DNA from: Tubiluchus corallicola
Lineage: Eukaryota > Priapulida > Priapulimorpha > Priapulimorphida > Tubiluchidae
Direction: 5' to 3'
Assembly (NCBI GenBank): GCA_030141605.1
Contig: JAQGDQ010000035.1
Span: 895,001-959,000, forward strand
Length of the DNA stretch: 64,000 bases
Made by a program: the position numbers and the translations under genes. The notes under the pieces were generated by a model. It was given only the letters and a program-made list of their open reading frames with translations, searched no databases and had not been told where the DNA came from. Positions 26,126 to 39,500 of this stretch are shown here, piece after piece; the first letter of the stretch is position 1; every line of letters starts with the position of its first letter.

Positions 26126-29100
26126 TAACCGTTGACATATTTGATATCGACATGGTTTCATTTAAACGCTTTGTGAACAGAGGCGTGCCATATATCATTG
26201 GATTCGCAATGACACGAAGAATCTGATGCACTGTGCCAAAATCGCAAGAGCAGTTTCGTTTAGCTAGAAAACGGCAATAAAAAGGATGTCCGGTTCTAAA
26301 AATTAACATTCAGAATCTGCTGTTATGTCTTGGCTACGAGCAACCGGAAGAGTTTTGTCGAACGCTGAACCGTTGCCATTTTACGGGGCCTCAAATATGC
26401 CATTGTCGGTACTATGGTTAACGAATACGACAATAGCAAAAGTTGCATTATTTCCTTTACACGCTCTGTGAACGGAAGCCATACGTCGTGCAGGCGTGCG
26501 AACACCATTCGATTCGCAAATGAATGTAGAATAAGATGTACTCTTTCGCAATTGCGAGTCAAGTTTCGTTTAACCACAATATGGCAATAAGTAAGCTGTC
26601 AGATACCGAGAATGTGAACATTCAGAATCTGGTAAAATTTTTGCTCTACGATGCTAAGTTTCCAAGATACGCATCTTTTTATAATAACTCAAAACTAGAC
26701 ACAGCTACTAAACCAAATTTGGTTTGCTTGTAGCTATGGTAGAGGGCCATATTAGCTTGCGATTTCAGGTCGTGGCCCTTTGACCCGCTGAGTTGTGACC
26801 CGAAAATCGTCAAAATACGTCTATTTAGAGAAGTTATCACTGCTACAAGAAGCGCCACCTGCCAAGATGACGAGGAGTGGTGATTGTCCGATCAATAATA
26901 TGCCACACAGCCGCCACCACCACAGGGCTATGCCCGTTTTCTGGACCCATGTCGGCACCATACTTATACTTATACATGGCATGTATCAACATGGTTTCCT
27001 TGAACGATCTTTGAACGAAAGCAGTGAGTCGTACAGAGACGTACCGTACATCATTGGAGAGAAGAAGATGCAATCATGTTTAAAAGGTCTTAAAAACTCC
27101 ATCTTTGCCACTAGTAGCACAATGATAGTTCCATTTTCAGTGTTATATAATAAAGGCAACATCTCGTTTATGCAGTTAACCAAATTTCGGTTATTTTCGG
27201 TTAAACAAAAACAGAGGAAAAATTTTCAACACAGTGCATCTTATTCCAATCCAATGATATATGGAACGTCTCTGTACGACTCGAACAGAGCTAAGATGGC
27301 CTTCTACCCTAGCTACAAACACACCAAATTTGGTGGAGTCGCTCTATTTAGTTCTTGGGTTCCAAAAAATGCGTATCTCGGAAACTAAACATCGCAGAAT
27401 GAAAAAAACAGCAGATTCTGAGTGTTAAATTTTCGACCAGACATCCATTTTATTGCTGTTTTCTGGCTAAAAGGACTGGACTCGCGATTTTGGCTAGTGC
27501 ATCGGTTTCTTCGTCTCATTGCAAATCCAATGAACTGCCTTTCATTTCACTTATATCTTCCTTTCACAATGCGTTTAAATGAAACCTAGTATGTCAATGG
27601 TTACCTGTATATATATATATATATATATATATATTTCACCAAAACTGAAATCCGCCATGGCAGAAAAACTTCGGTCATCTGTGGATGTGTCTAAGAATTT
27701 TTGCGGTTTTCACTAGGCTGTTGGAGTTGTTATTGCTGCAGTTTTGCTGTTGTTTTATCATTTTGTCATCATTGTTGTCACTATCATCGTCATCATTGGT
27801 GGTTGCATCAGTGGGTTTGGTGTGACTGTGCGGTATGTGTAATGTGGCGTGGTATTGGTGCAGAATAGTGAGTGCGGTGTAGTGTTGGTGTAGTGTAGTG
27901 TTATGTGGTGTGGACGATCCGGCATGAGTGGTCTTGTGGGTATAATGTGAATTTTGTTGGTGTAGTGTGGTGGATTTGTACGTGTGGTATTGCTGTAATG
28001 TGGAGGAATGGTGTGATATGACATGGTATTGTTGATGCGATAGCGATGGTGAGGTATAGAGTGATGTGGTGTTTGTTCATGTGGTGTGGTGTAGCGGGTA
28101 TGGTATGGGTTGTCGCATGTTATATGATATGTATTGCAACATTCCCACCACTTATTAATTAAACTTAGTTAAAGGGTCTAAATTCAACGCCTGAAAACCG
28201 TGTATGAAAAAACTAGTTTGTTTACTAATAGTATGACCCGTGCCATATTAGTAGTTCAGATCGCTTTGCATTAACATTTGTGTAGAATTGCTTTTATTCG
28301 GCTTATACCGGTGTTAGTTATTTAAACCATTCAAGTTTTGAAAGCCTACTTCGTACTGCAAACTCATTCTCTTTTTATGTGCAAAATATCTGCTATTTTT
28401 GTGAAACACAGTGCTTGTACTTAACTTAACAGTAATTAGTGCTGATTGAATTGTGCAATGTGTTGTCATTTTCTTAAAACTAATTTCTGTAATTATAATT
28501 ATAAGTTAAAAGGATGATGTTGGGCTAATCTAATTACAAAAAAATAATCTTACCGTAGTGGTCCAATTTTAATACTTGAGTTAAATGTTTTACTAACAGA
28601 GATGTTTCAACATTGCTACCAGGTGCGACAGTAAACTTGCTATATATATCAGAAATTTAGTGTTACCCAATCTTAGTATGGATATTGTTGCAGATGACAA
28701 ACGATTACATTTTATTTCTGATGCGGTCGGAACAAAGTTTCAAACTTACAAATCTATGATGAACCCTTATTTAGTAGTTAGTCCAATATATGTTTCTAGG
28801 GAGGACTCTATAGCTGAACGGGATAGGATGGCCTTATCAAGGACTAAGCTTATGTCGCATATCCTACGAATTGAGTTGTTCAGGTGGGCCAGTCCACGTA
28901 GGGAGCGAAGAGTTTGTAGTGCGATGACTCCTCGATGCAAAGCGAGGAACATGTTTTCTGTTGTTGTTCCCTTCAACAAGTAGATTTGATCCCTAGACAT
29001 TTGTCTAGACATCCCTGGACATGAGTCTAGTCTAATTTAATGATTTTTTTTATCGTGAATGTGTTTTAGTTGTAACATGTTTGACTTAAATTGTACAATG

Positions 29101-32100
29101 ATTTTACTGTGTGACTTTTAATATAAAGTTGTGTAATTTTTTAATGTAAATTTTAATGGTCATGAAATTAATAAAAATAAATGTGATTAATTTTACTTTT
29201 GCAGATGACTTTACCAATGGCCATATCCTCTTGGCAGTTTTTGGTAGTATGGGATGATATAAAACTCTGAATAACGAAAATTATAATATTTTACTAAAAT
29301 ACCTTTATTTATAAGCGCAAACTTTTAATTGCTTTACGCTCTCGTCATTTCCAACATTCAAATTAATACTACTAATGATTTCATTATTGAAGACTATGAA
29401 CCATGTGAAAGGCAACCAACTGCTAGCTTTTGTTTTAGGGTGAAGAGAATTAAACAAGTTTTCACCATTATCCTTGTATATATACTATCATCACCCAGTG
29501 ATAAAAATCTTTACCCAGTATTATTTTCATCATTGATGAATGTGACCTTTTTAACGTTCAATGTAATTTTATGTCTGGTATTTTGTTAGTTTACTATGGT
29601 CAAAAACAAGCTGCTGCCGAATTAGAAGATTACACATTTCCATTTGAAAACAATGATAACACTTTTTCCATCCCAAGCTGGATATCTAACTCAGAAACAA
29701 AAGTATTTCTTTCGAAAGATTCCCTGCGCTTATCTGCAGGAGGCAAGTATATTCTTAAATATGGCTAATTAAGCTACTATGAACTGTACTTTTAATTTTA
29801 ATTCACCTAACTTTTACATGGAAAGTGTATCGACTTTAAGGTACAATCGTCATGCGTACATTTGGGACTGCTATATTATTAGACAAAGAACAAAAATATC
29901 GTGCTTTCGCTAGCTACTACAGCCATTTTTAGAAAACCGTGTAGAGTATATAAATGATAAAGAAACAATTACATAATTGTAGTATAAGGAATCAACCGAA
30001 ACAAGAAAAGTAACACATTTCATTTGGAAGTATTTACAAGTAGTAAAGTTCTTGTACGACTTTACATTCTTGAGGTAAATCATTGTAGTTACGCACATGA
30101 AGAGACGTGCAACAAACTCTAACAATAACGATAATTTGAAAAACAAGAAAGTGTGAAAAGTTGAAACCGCTTAGATTTGGGCCAGGCTCCTTGCAAGTCA
30201 TTGGTTTTGTTTTCGTTAATATTGCGCTGCTGCTGCTGTCTGTCCCAGAAGACCAATTCCAGGACTCGAATCCTTAGCCAGATTGGAGAACAATCTAGAA
30301 ATCGTGACATTTCACCGCTTTGACAAGAAATACAGAGAGAGTAGAACTAGGTTGAAGCCTTAATTATAAATACTGCAATTCCTACCTACATGCAGCAGCC
30401 ACTTTGAGGCCACCATTGAAGTGGCGAAGGCACATCAGATTTTACGCGATATATTCATCCACACCACTACATATGAATAAATAATATTAAACTAAATTTG
30501 GAAATGGAGAGAAATGTACAGTGGTGCAACAGTACTACAGCATATTTCTCGCCATCGAGTGAGGTACTGATGTGCTACAACAGTACCATTGTACATGGCG
30601 AAGCTTATATGGAGAAGTAGTATATATCGTAGCAGTACACAGGATGTTATCCAATCAGATGTTATCCCTCTCTGCGACAATGTTCACTCCAAGACCCAAG
30701 AAGGATAAACTGATCGACATGTCTATCTTCTCTGACAGTTGAAAGTTCAATTTCCCAACTAAGTGTCGTTGTATTGGGATTTAAAAATCTGATTTTGCGT
30801 TGTTAAAAGAAAAGAAAAGATTATCAACCCACGCTGCACATTCTGGTGAGAAAAGATTAAAGGTCCAACATTTCACAAAGAAATGATTGGCAGAACTTGG
30901 CTTAAATGCTTATTCGTATGCCACAAGAGGTTGGTAACTTCATAGCTTCACTAACGTGTGAAATTAGGTTCCCAATTAAAGTTCTATTGTCTTACTCGGA
31001 AGTAAATTAACTGTTACGTTGATGAGCACTTGTTAAGATCTGAAGTGGGGATTAAATTAGACAATCGTTACCTCAGAAAAGTAATAACGGTTGCTCACAG
31101 AAGAGCATTATGCATCATTTTATTCGTCAACGCATCTGCACTACATTAAAAAGTAACGTTGTTCGTTATAATAATTGAACGCTTAAAATAAATTATTTTA
31201 ACGAAAATATTTAAATTGACATGCTGAATCTCACAGAGACTTTTGCTGACATTTTACTGTCGTTAAACTGCTTTTCGCACGTTTTCAAATTCTTCATCTG
31301 TATTATCGTTGCTAGACAGTTTTCGAGTAGTACTGGTAAGCTATCGTCGTCTGCAAACCTGACGATTCTTGAATGTATTTTTATTTGTTGAAGGTCATTA
31401 ATATAGCAAAGAGTAAGGACCACTGATAGTTTCTGACTGGACTCCTATAACGATGAATAAACGCTTGAAGACGGGTGTCAAAATGATTGCACCAAGGAAA
31501 TGATGCCCTGACAGAATGATTCACTGGCTAAGTGCACGATTGCCTAAACATATATTGTACTATTTCTGATATGATGCACTGATACATGATACGTGATGCA
31601 CTGGCGAATTATTGTGCCCTTCCAAAATGGTACCCTGTAACACTACGAAACGTTTTGTTCGGTTTTACTATGTAGATTAACTTTTAGAACATTTTCCAGG
31701 TTCAGATGCTGTCGGTGCTGCGTCTTTATTTTATCGGAACATCCAAGACTTAATACCCTTGGTGAGGTAAAACTATTATTATGCACAATTTTTCCAAACG
31801 AATTACGACTAGAATATAAAAAATTACGTCTATAACTTTTTTCTGAGTAGTATTAATGCTGTTGTGGTGCATGTAACATTTTGCTATTTATTGAACATTG
31901 CTGATACCTAAGGTGTTAGGTGTTATGCCCAGCAGAGATTTGAACTTTTTTGCACTTGTAGTAGAGGTGAGGAAAAAATCGTGTGTCACAAATGGCAAAA
32001 AATTAAAGGTTTTTATTTTAAATATAGAGGACTAAAGTTAGTTTCAGCTATCAATTTAGCTAAAATAGTGACATTGCCTACATTGTCATATGCGGCTTCT

Positions 32101-35100
32101 TGGGCTTGATAAACAAATAAATGCAATCGATGATCTTTTGCAGGACATAGTAAAACAGCCATAGGGGAGTCTTATAATCCACTTAATAAGTAACTAGAAA
32201 TAATATGGGTTTGCCGCCCTAGCATACATTATTTTCACTGTTGTTGGATTTACTTTGCTAGTCTGGGAAAGGCAAAAATATTCGCCACCTAGATGTAGCT
32301 TAAACTTTCAAGATGTAATGAATAATTTACCGTATTATCCTGCGTTAAATGACCACATTGCAGCTGTCTTTTATAAGAGTTAGACGTTGTGATTAATCAA
32401 GTGAAAAATGGGGTTAGGATTTTACTCGACAGATGCTAAGAGCTTCTTATAATGTATTGTATCCAATATTGCTAGTAATGACGATTCTTATGTTTTACGT
32501 TGGATACCCCTTCTTTGCTAACTGCTTTAACCAAGAACGCAAACCTATCACTGCCCAAAAATTATAGGGTGTACAAATGCTATCTTTGCTTGCTAGCATT
32601 TATGATAGATTAATTCCTAACAGATTGTTGTTATGGCTACCAACACGCGAAGAACAATCTGCTTTTCAGAAGAGCAAAAGCTGTATAGATATTTTTGTTA
32701 AGGTTACTTATTGCAATAACTATGAAGTCTGGCAGTAAACTTTTTGTGACGTTTGTTGACTTAGAAGAAGCCTTTGATTAAGTTCCTACAAATTTAATGC
32801 TAAACGAACTGTTTAAATTGGGCATTAGTAGTGTTTGTTGCTATTAAGAATATATATGCGGTTACTTAATACATAGTTAAATTCAATGGGCAGGGTGCTT
32901 CAACAAGTGTTTAGAACATATACCGGAATCCGTCAGGGTGCTTCACCAAGTGTTTTGCTATTTAATGCATTCTTAGACGACCTTTCTGATTTTCTTTAAC
33001 ATTGTTGCTCTTCTGAAAGCTTGTTGAATGACATGCAGTTTTTTGATACACGCCGATAATACATTGGTGATAGGTACGCAAAGACAACTATGCGATTTAA
33101 AGTGCAGAGTGTCAGAACACTATTTTATAGGTAGTAGTATGTCCTTAAATACTTAATAATCAAGTGACTTTGTTATTGATAACAGTTCTGTTGATGACAA
33201 ACATGGTATTCAGTTGAGTAAAGAAGTTCGTTAATGCAAGCCAAGGCAGACATATTTAGGGACAATTATTACTGAGAGTGATAACTATGATAATGATGTA
33301 CAGGCTTAGTTTGATTTCAAAGAATTTAATGTTAATGTTAAGTATTTGAATTTTATTTTCAGACATGCAGAAGCTGCTTTTTGTGCTAAAATAAAAGTGT
33401 TGAATGCTTGCGCTAATGCCTCCCTACTGTACTCACCTGAAGCCTTAGCCGCGTTTTCACTGCGTCCGCGCAGACAGGCATAGACACAGACCTTTCTGTC
33501 CTCACGTTTTACGTGCAAAAGTAAAAGTTGTTTCCATTGGGACCGCACTCATTCCCTAAAATACGTCATAAATGAGCCAAAATTTTAGCGCAAAATTCTA
33601 AACAAGAGACTTTCTAGAAGAAAGAAGATTTTTATTTTGCTGTGGTGTTTAAAGAAAAAGGCAAGTAGACGATACAGGAAGCGACAACATCGTTTTTGGG
33701 TACACCCAATATTTGAAAACCGTGAACCGGTAGGCTAATTGCAACAAGTTGTAATGTATGAAAAGAAATGCCTATGTTATTTGAAAATGCAACCTGCAAC
33801 CTTCCAAATCTTACTTGATTAAATGTTTAGATTGTATTCCTCCTGAACAGCGCCTTGTTATTACATTAATGTAAACAAAGCCAATGAGACTTATTAATGA
33901 GACTTGCAATAAAAATTTGGATTGGCTACAGTGAATTCAGCAATGAGTGAGTACTAGACAACCTTTCATGAATATACTTTATTTCTCCTGTTGGTTCAGT
34001 GCCCTGGCAACAGCGATGTACTGGTGGTGAAGCCAAACAGATGCAATTTCAATGGAATCTTGTGCGAAACATATATTACAATTTTACAACGTGCTTTTCA
34101 GCGGAATTCAAAAGCGGTTTTTATTCAATAACTAACAATGTTTTGAGAGTTATTTTTTTTCATTGTAACAGCACATCTATGCAAGGTCACTTTCATGAGA
34201 AAGTCGATATACTGTTGCAATACGGTGTGTGTAAATATGTGCTATAAATTAATTAATTTGTTTTTTATTGAATATTTTTAATGGATTTTGCATGCTGATC
34301 ACATGCATCTTACAAATAAAAGATCATCAAAATTGCTAAAAAATTAATGGGGATTCGAATTTTTGTGGACACCGAAGGAAATTATTTGTGGACCAGGGGT
34401 CATTTGTGTCCACAAGAAATCAAAGCATGTCCACAAAAATCAAGAAAATTTTGTGGGCAAATTCCACGAACGTTTTACAGAAATTTGAATTTGTGGACAT
34501 AAGTTTCAAAACTATAAGAATCGATATCATTGTGAAATATCTTGCGTAAGCATTGCTTTATTGAGCATTCAGTCAAGTTCTACCAATACGGGCATAAATA
34601 GACTATCAAAGTCGCTAGGGAGCTTCGGGATCACACCTCGTTCCTTATCGATTCCATCACCAGACAATATGACTGCGCGGACTTTATCCTGTTGCAAGCG
34701 GCTTATGACATGCGTTGTGAACAGCTGTAAACTTGTGGACACGTTTTTTTTACTTGTACACAAAAATCCACAAACAAGGTGACCCCTGAAAAAAGATGTC
34801 CACAAATCCGTTTTGGTGTCCACAAAAATCGAGCACCCCAAAATTAATTCATAAGATATTTAAGACAATGGCACATTGGTTGAGTAAAAGTACATTGAAT
34901 ATGACAAAAAAGGAAATATAATATAGTACAAACAGAAAATATAATACAAACAGAAAATTTGGTAAAATAGTAAAAGCAATGCCACAAAACATACACAATC
35001 GTAAAAAATGCAAGATTGGCTCAACTACAGGCGGCTTCATTAAAATAGTAAGCTTTTAGACTTTTTTTAAAATTATCAAGTGTTGATCAAGTGTAATTGC

Positions 35101-36523
35101 AAAGAATTCCGCAATTTTGGGCAGCAGAACTGAATGATTTATCCCCGCATGTGACTAATCTGCTACGTGGGACTTCAAGATTACTTCTGTTTGAGCTAGA
35201 TCTTAATGCTCGGCGAGAGACATATAGTTTAAGAAGGTCTGATATGTAAGTAGGAGCCAGACCATTGGTTGCTTTGAAAGTTAGCAAATTTATTTTAAAT
35301 TTAATTCAGTACTCAATAGGCAACCAGCGCAATTCTCTAAATATTGGAGTGATATGGTCAAATATCCGACAGCGAGTGATTAACCTAGCAGCTGAATTGT
35401 GTACGAGTTGAAGCTTTTGAATTTGGTAGAGTCGAAGACCATATAATAAACTATTGCAGTAACCCAATCGGGAAGTAACAAAAGCAGGCGCTAAGATTTC
35501 ACAAGTATGTTTTGTGAGAAATGTTCTGAAATACATTTCGCAGATAAAAATGTGAAGATTTACAATTACTGTTAACGTGAAGAGCCATTGATAAACAATC
35601 CTCCATAATTACCAAGGTTCCTAAGACTACTAGACATCTCGATACGATGACTGCCAACCACAATGGAGTATTGACTAATTTTTGAAAGTTGATGCCGAGT
35701 TCCAAAAATAATCATGTCCGTTTTCTCATCATTTAGTAGTTGAAAATTATTTTACATCCAAACACGGATTTCAGATACACAGTTTTCAAGAATTTCCCAT
35801 GATGTGTTATTATCATCCGAATTGCTGGTTTCTAATGCAAGATATAATTGAGTGTCGTCTGCATAAAAATGGAATGCAACACCATTGCCCTAAGAATATC
35901 ACCAAGTGTGCCGTGTAAATGAAAAAAAGCATAGGGCCCAAAACCGATCCCTGCGGGTAACCCCACTTCTGAATCAGTGAAGTATGCATTTTAGCTGACG
36001 ATATTTTACCTAACTAACGTGTCTTGCTGTTGGAAGGTTGCAAAGTCAGTTGCACTCTTGGTCCTTCTCCATTTTCTCTCACGTCTGAATCTTTCCCTCA
36101 TCTCATCTTTACTCTCACAGGTGAACCACGGTTGACTCGGACGTACCACAAACGACCTAGTTGTTAGAGGCGCATGTTTGTCGAGAAGACTGCGCAGGGT
36201 TGAATTGTATTCTTCAATTAAAAAATTAGCATCTAAGCTATTGGTGTCTATATCTTGAATTCAAGAACTTTTTAAGTCTTCCTTGAAAAACTGCGTTTTT
36301 ATTGATTTGATTTCCCTATAGTCGATCGTTTTTGTGACAGGCGATGCTTTCTAAAAATCAATGTAACGCAGAACTGTCAAATGGTCGGATATGAACAGAT
36401 CTGTTCGTGGTTGTTTAACGAATTTAGTTGTTCTTGTGATAACCGGGTCCAGCCTGCTATGCTGCTGTGCTGTTGGTGCTGTAGTAGTAGACGTCGTCGT
36501 GGCCGTCATCATCATCATCATCA

Positions 36524-36556
<33 letters not shown>

Positions 36557-39500
36557 TCGTCATCTTCAAGATCATAATTATCCCTTAAAAACACTAAGTT
36601 GACAATGGGCACATAATCTACGTGTAAAATACCGTTCAACTCTCCCTATAACATCAATGTCCTGCATATGTTGTGGAGATCACAATGGCGCACAATATTC
36701 AAGTGTGGCTTAACATAGGCTTTGTAAGCAGCCATGAGGGATTTTTGTTCTTTGTGAAGAAACAGCGAAAAGCACACTTACCACACGAAAGGCTTGGACA
36801 ACTTGGTCTTTAACATATTTAGAAAAATTTAAGTTTGGACAGACAATTATTCCCAAATCTTTATAATCATTGTTAGCAGACAAAGTAACTCCATTTAATA
36901 TACATTATAATTGAGGATTACCGCGCCCCAAGTGGAGCATAGTGCAGTTATGAGCAGCTGTATAAAGCTGCCAATGTCCAGACCAAACAGACAAAGTTTC
37001 AATAGTATTCGCTAGTAAATGGCTGTCTTTAACAGAGGCACACAATTTCAGATCATCAGCATATAGCCTACAATTAATAGCAGCTAATTCTTGTGGTAAA
37101 TCGTAAATGAATAAAATAAACAAAATTTGTCCAAGTACACTGCCTTGAAGTGTTTCAGAAATAACCGGGCTGAATTGAGAAAATTCTTGACCAACGAGAA
37201 CTCTTTGGGTACGATTACTTAAAAATGCCCGGATCAATTCAAAAAGATTTTTAGAAAAAACACCATAAGACTGCAATTTAATTAAAAGCTTTGAATGATC
37301 AAAGGCCTTTACGTAATCAACATACAGCACATCTAATTGCGGGTCAACGCTTTTACACCAATCATTAACACAATCAAGTAACTGTGGACCTGTTTTTCAT
37401 AAAACAGTGTTAAGATTTAGAGATAAAATTTTGTAATTATCATTGTTATTATTAGTTTTCTCATCCACACTATTTTTCCTATAACTCTCACTTACTCAAC
37501 TGATTGTTACATTTAGTGAAGACAGTTCAACATTGGAAGATGACGTTGTCAATTCGCTAGTAGTGGATGTTACAATTCAGCCGTCAACCTACTTGAAAAT
37601 AGAGCCTCCTTTGTCAATCACATTCAAACACAAAAATACTTCGGTAATTATCTAAAATTTTTATTGCTGCTAGGATAACTTAAAACGAACAATAGTATTG
37701 ACGATAATATTCCACAGTGTTGTAATTGTTCTTACTCGAAATGCAGCTCATGGTGTGCACGTGATCAATCTCACCTAGCTGATTGGCCTTGTTCTTGTGT
37801 GATTGTCAAGGTGAATTAAATACCTGATGTCTATTCCTACCTGATGTCTACCTGACGACTGCCTGACGTCTACCTGAATTAATACCTGATGTCTATTCAT
37901 GTGTCTATGTAACTTAAATGTACAAGTTTATAATTTAAATTCTATTATAAGTCCTTGTTTACATCATTATTATTTGCGATAATTTAACTATTCATTTATT
38001 TTATTTGAGTCATCTGTGTATATTTTACAGGAACAATATAGCAAGCCAAGATGTAGTTTCTGGAATTTTGATATAAAGTAAGTAGTGCAACGTATTTCTC
38101 TGTGCGTAAAATGAGTAGAGTGTAGAGGCCGTTTATGTGGAAATACTATTAACAATAATTATATTGCCTAATATATTGCGCAGCCTTTTTAAATATCGCC
38201 TACACACTGTATATTGAAAATGTTTACGTACATATTAAATAACAATATATATAAAATATTTAGCGTGTGCATGCCCCAGTTAAGACGCCTGTTATGGATT
38301 CAAAAACGAATCTAACAATAATTCCACAATGTTTCAACAATGTGTAAAAATGTCTTGCAGGTTTCACAAGGCTGTTGTTACGTACTAGACTAACGGGCAG
38401 ATCTAACTAGTCGTTAGTAGGCACTGAGTGCACTGGTTACAGTCGTTTGTCTTCCAGGGCCGAGCCGAATCAGTATTTGAACATAACCAGCTTCCCGACA
38501 GTGGCGAGGGTCTAAGCAGTATCGGGGGGGGGGGGGAGACATACTGAAGTATGGTTCAGGTGTGATCAGGAATTTAATACAGCTCAACACAGCATGAATA
38601 TTTAAACAGTAATCATGAAACAAAATGAAACATTAAATCTTATTTACAATTTACTCAATAATCAAATAGTTGAACTTTTCTGTTTTTACTATCGAAATGT
38701 GTCGCACAGAAACTATGAATACTACTACTGCGTTCTAGTAGTAGTGGTATTGGCAGTGGTAGTGGTAGTGGTAGTGGTAGTAGTAATTTTATTAACACAG
38801 TAAAAAACATTACAACAAATTTTACAAAAAAGCCCTTTAAAAGCAACCAGCAGACGAAGCAAAGGGCAGCTGTGATAATTATATCTAAATCGATAACACT
38901 GTTTTCAATGGCAATTATCGGTACACGTTTAAAATCATATGATACATTTACACATGGACATAATGTTATTGCAATTGTCAAAAAACGTTTTTAAATTGGT
39001 AAAGTCCAAATCGTTAAATTTTTTCCTTATTTCCTCTGTTCTAGCGCAGTCGCACACAACATGGTTTTCAGTTTGCACATTTCCACAGGTTAGCAACCTC
39101 TGATTTTGAGGGATTCTTGACCAGCGGCCAGTCTCTATTGCCAGCCGATAGAGAAAAGACGTAATTGCGACGTAGCTATACGTTGATAGTCGTCTGGCGT
39201 TTCGTCCATTAGAGTGTACATGTTATGTACCATAAGAGTCGGATTCAAACTGGCATAGGTTCTGAATTTTGTAAGCTGCGACCGTTGAACTGATTCAATG
39301 CGTTTTGCAAAGTCTGGTTCTATGTGATCGGCAGCTAGAACTGCATTCAAATATCTAGTGTTCACTGTGTAACACCAAACATTCACCTGGTATTTGTTTA
39401 GTATTACACAGTGACCAATTTTTTTATAAAAGGGTCTTCCCTCTTGTCTCTTCTCTCTGCAAGTATTTTTTGCAAAAACTTTTTTCTGCTGGTTTTTAAT

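Noticed and set aside
26795-27388. 197-codon open frame on the + strand
   Set aside because: It lies inside the inverted-repeat structure, and frames in the repeat units read on both strands. No domain recognised.
28661-28983. Candidate receptor exon reading [13 protein letters not shown]
   Set aside because: The acceptor phase fits, but no donor restores frame to exon 8, and the downstream residues do not look like GAIN. The 29205-29243 micro-exon fits both sides.
36351-36639. Poly-His, poly-Arg, poly-Asp and poly-Val frames
   Set aside because: Six-frame readings of a trinucleotide microsatellite.
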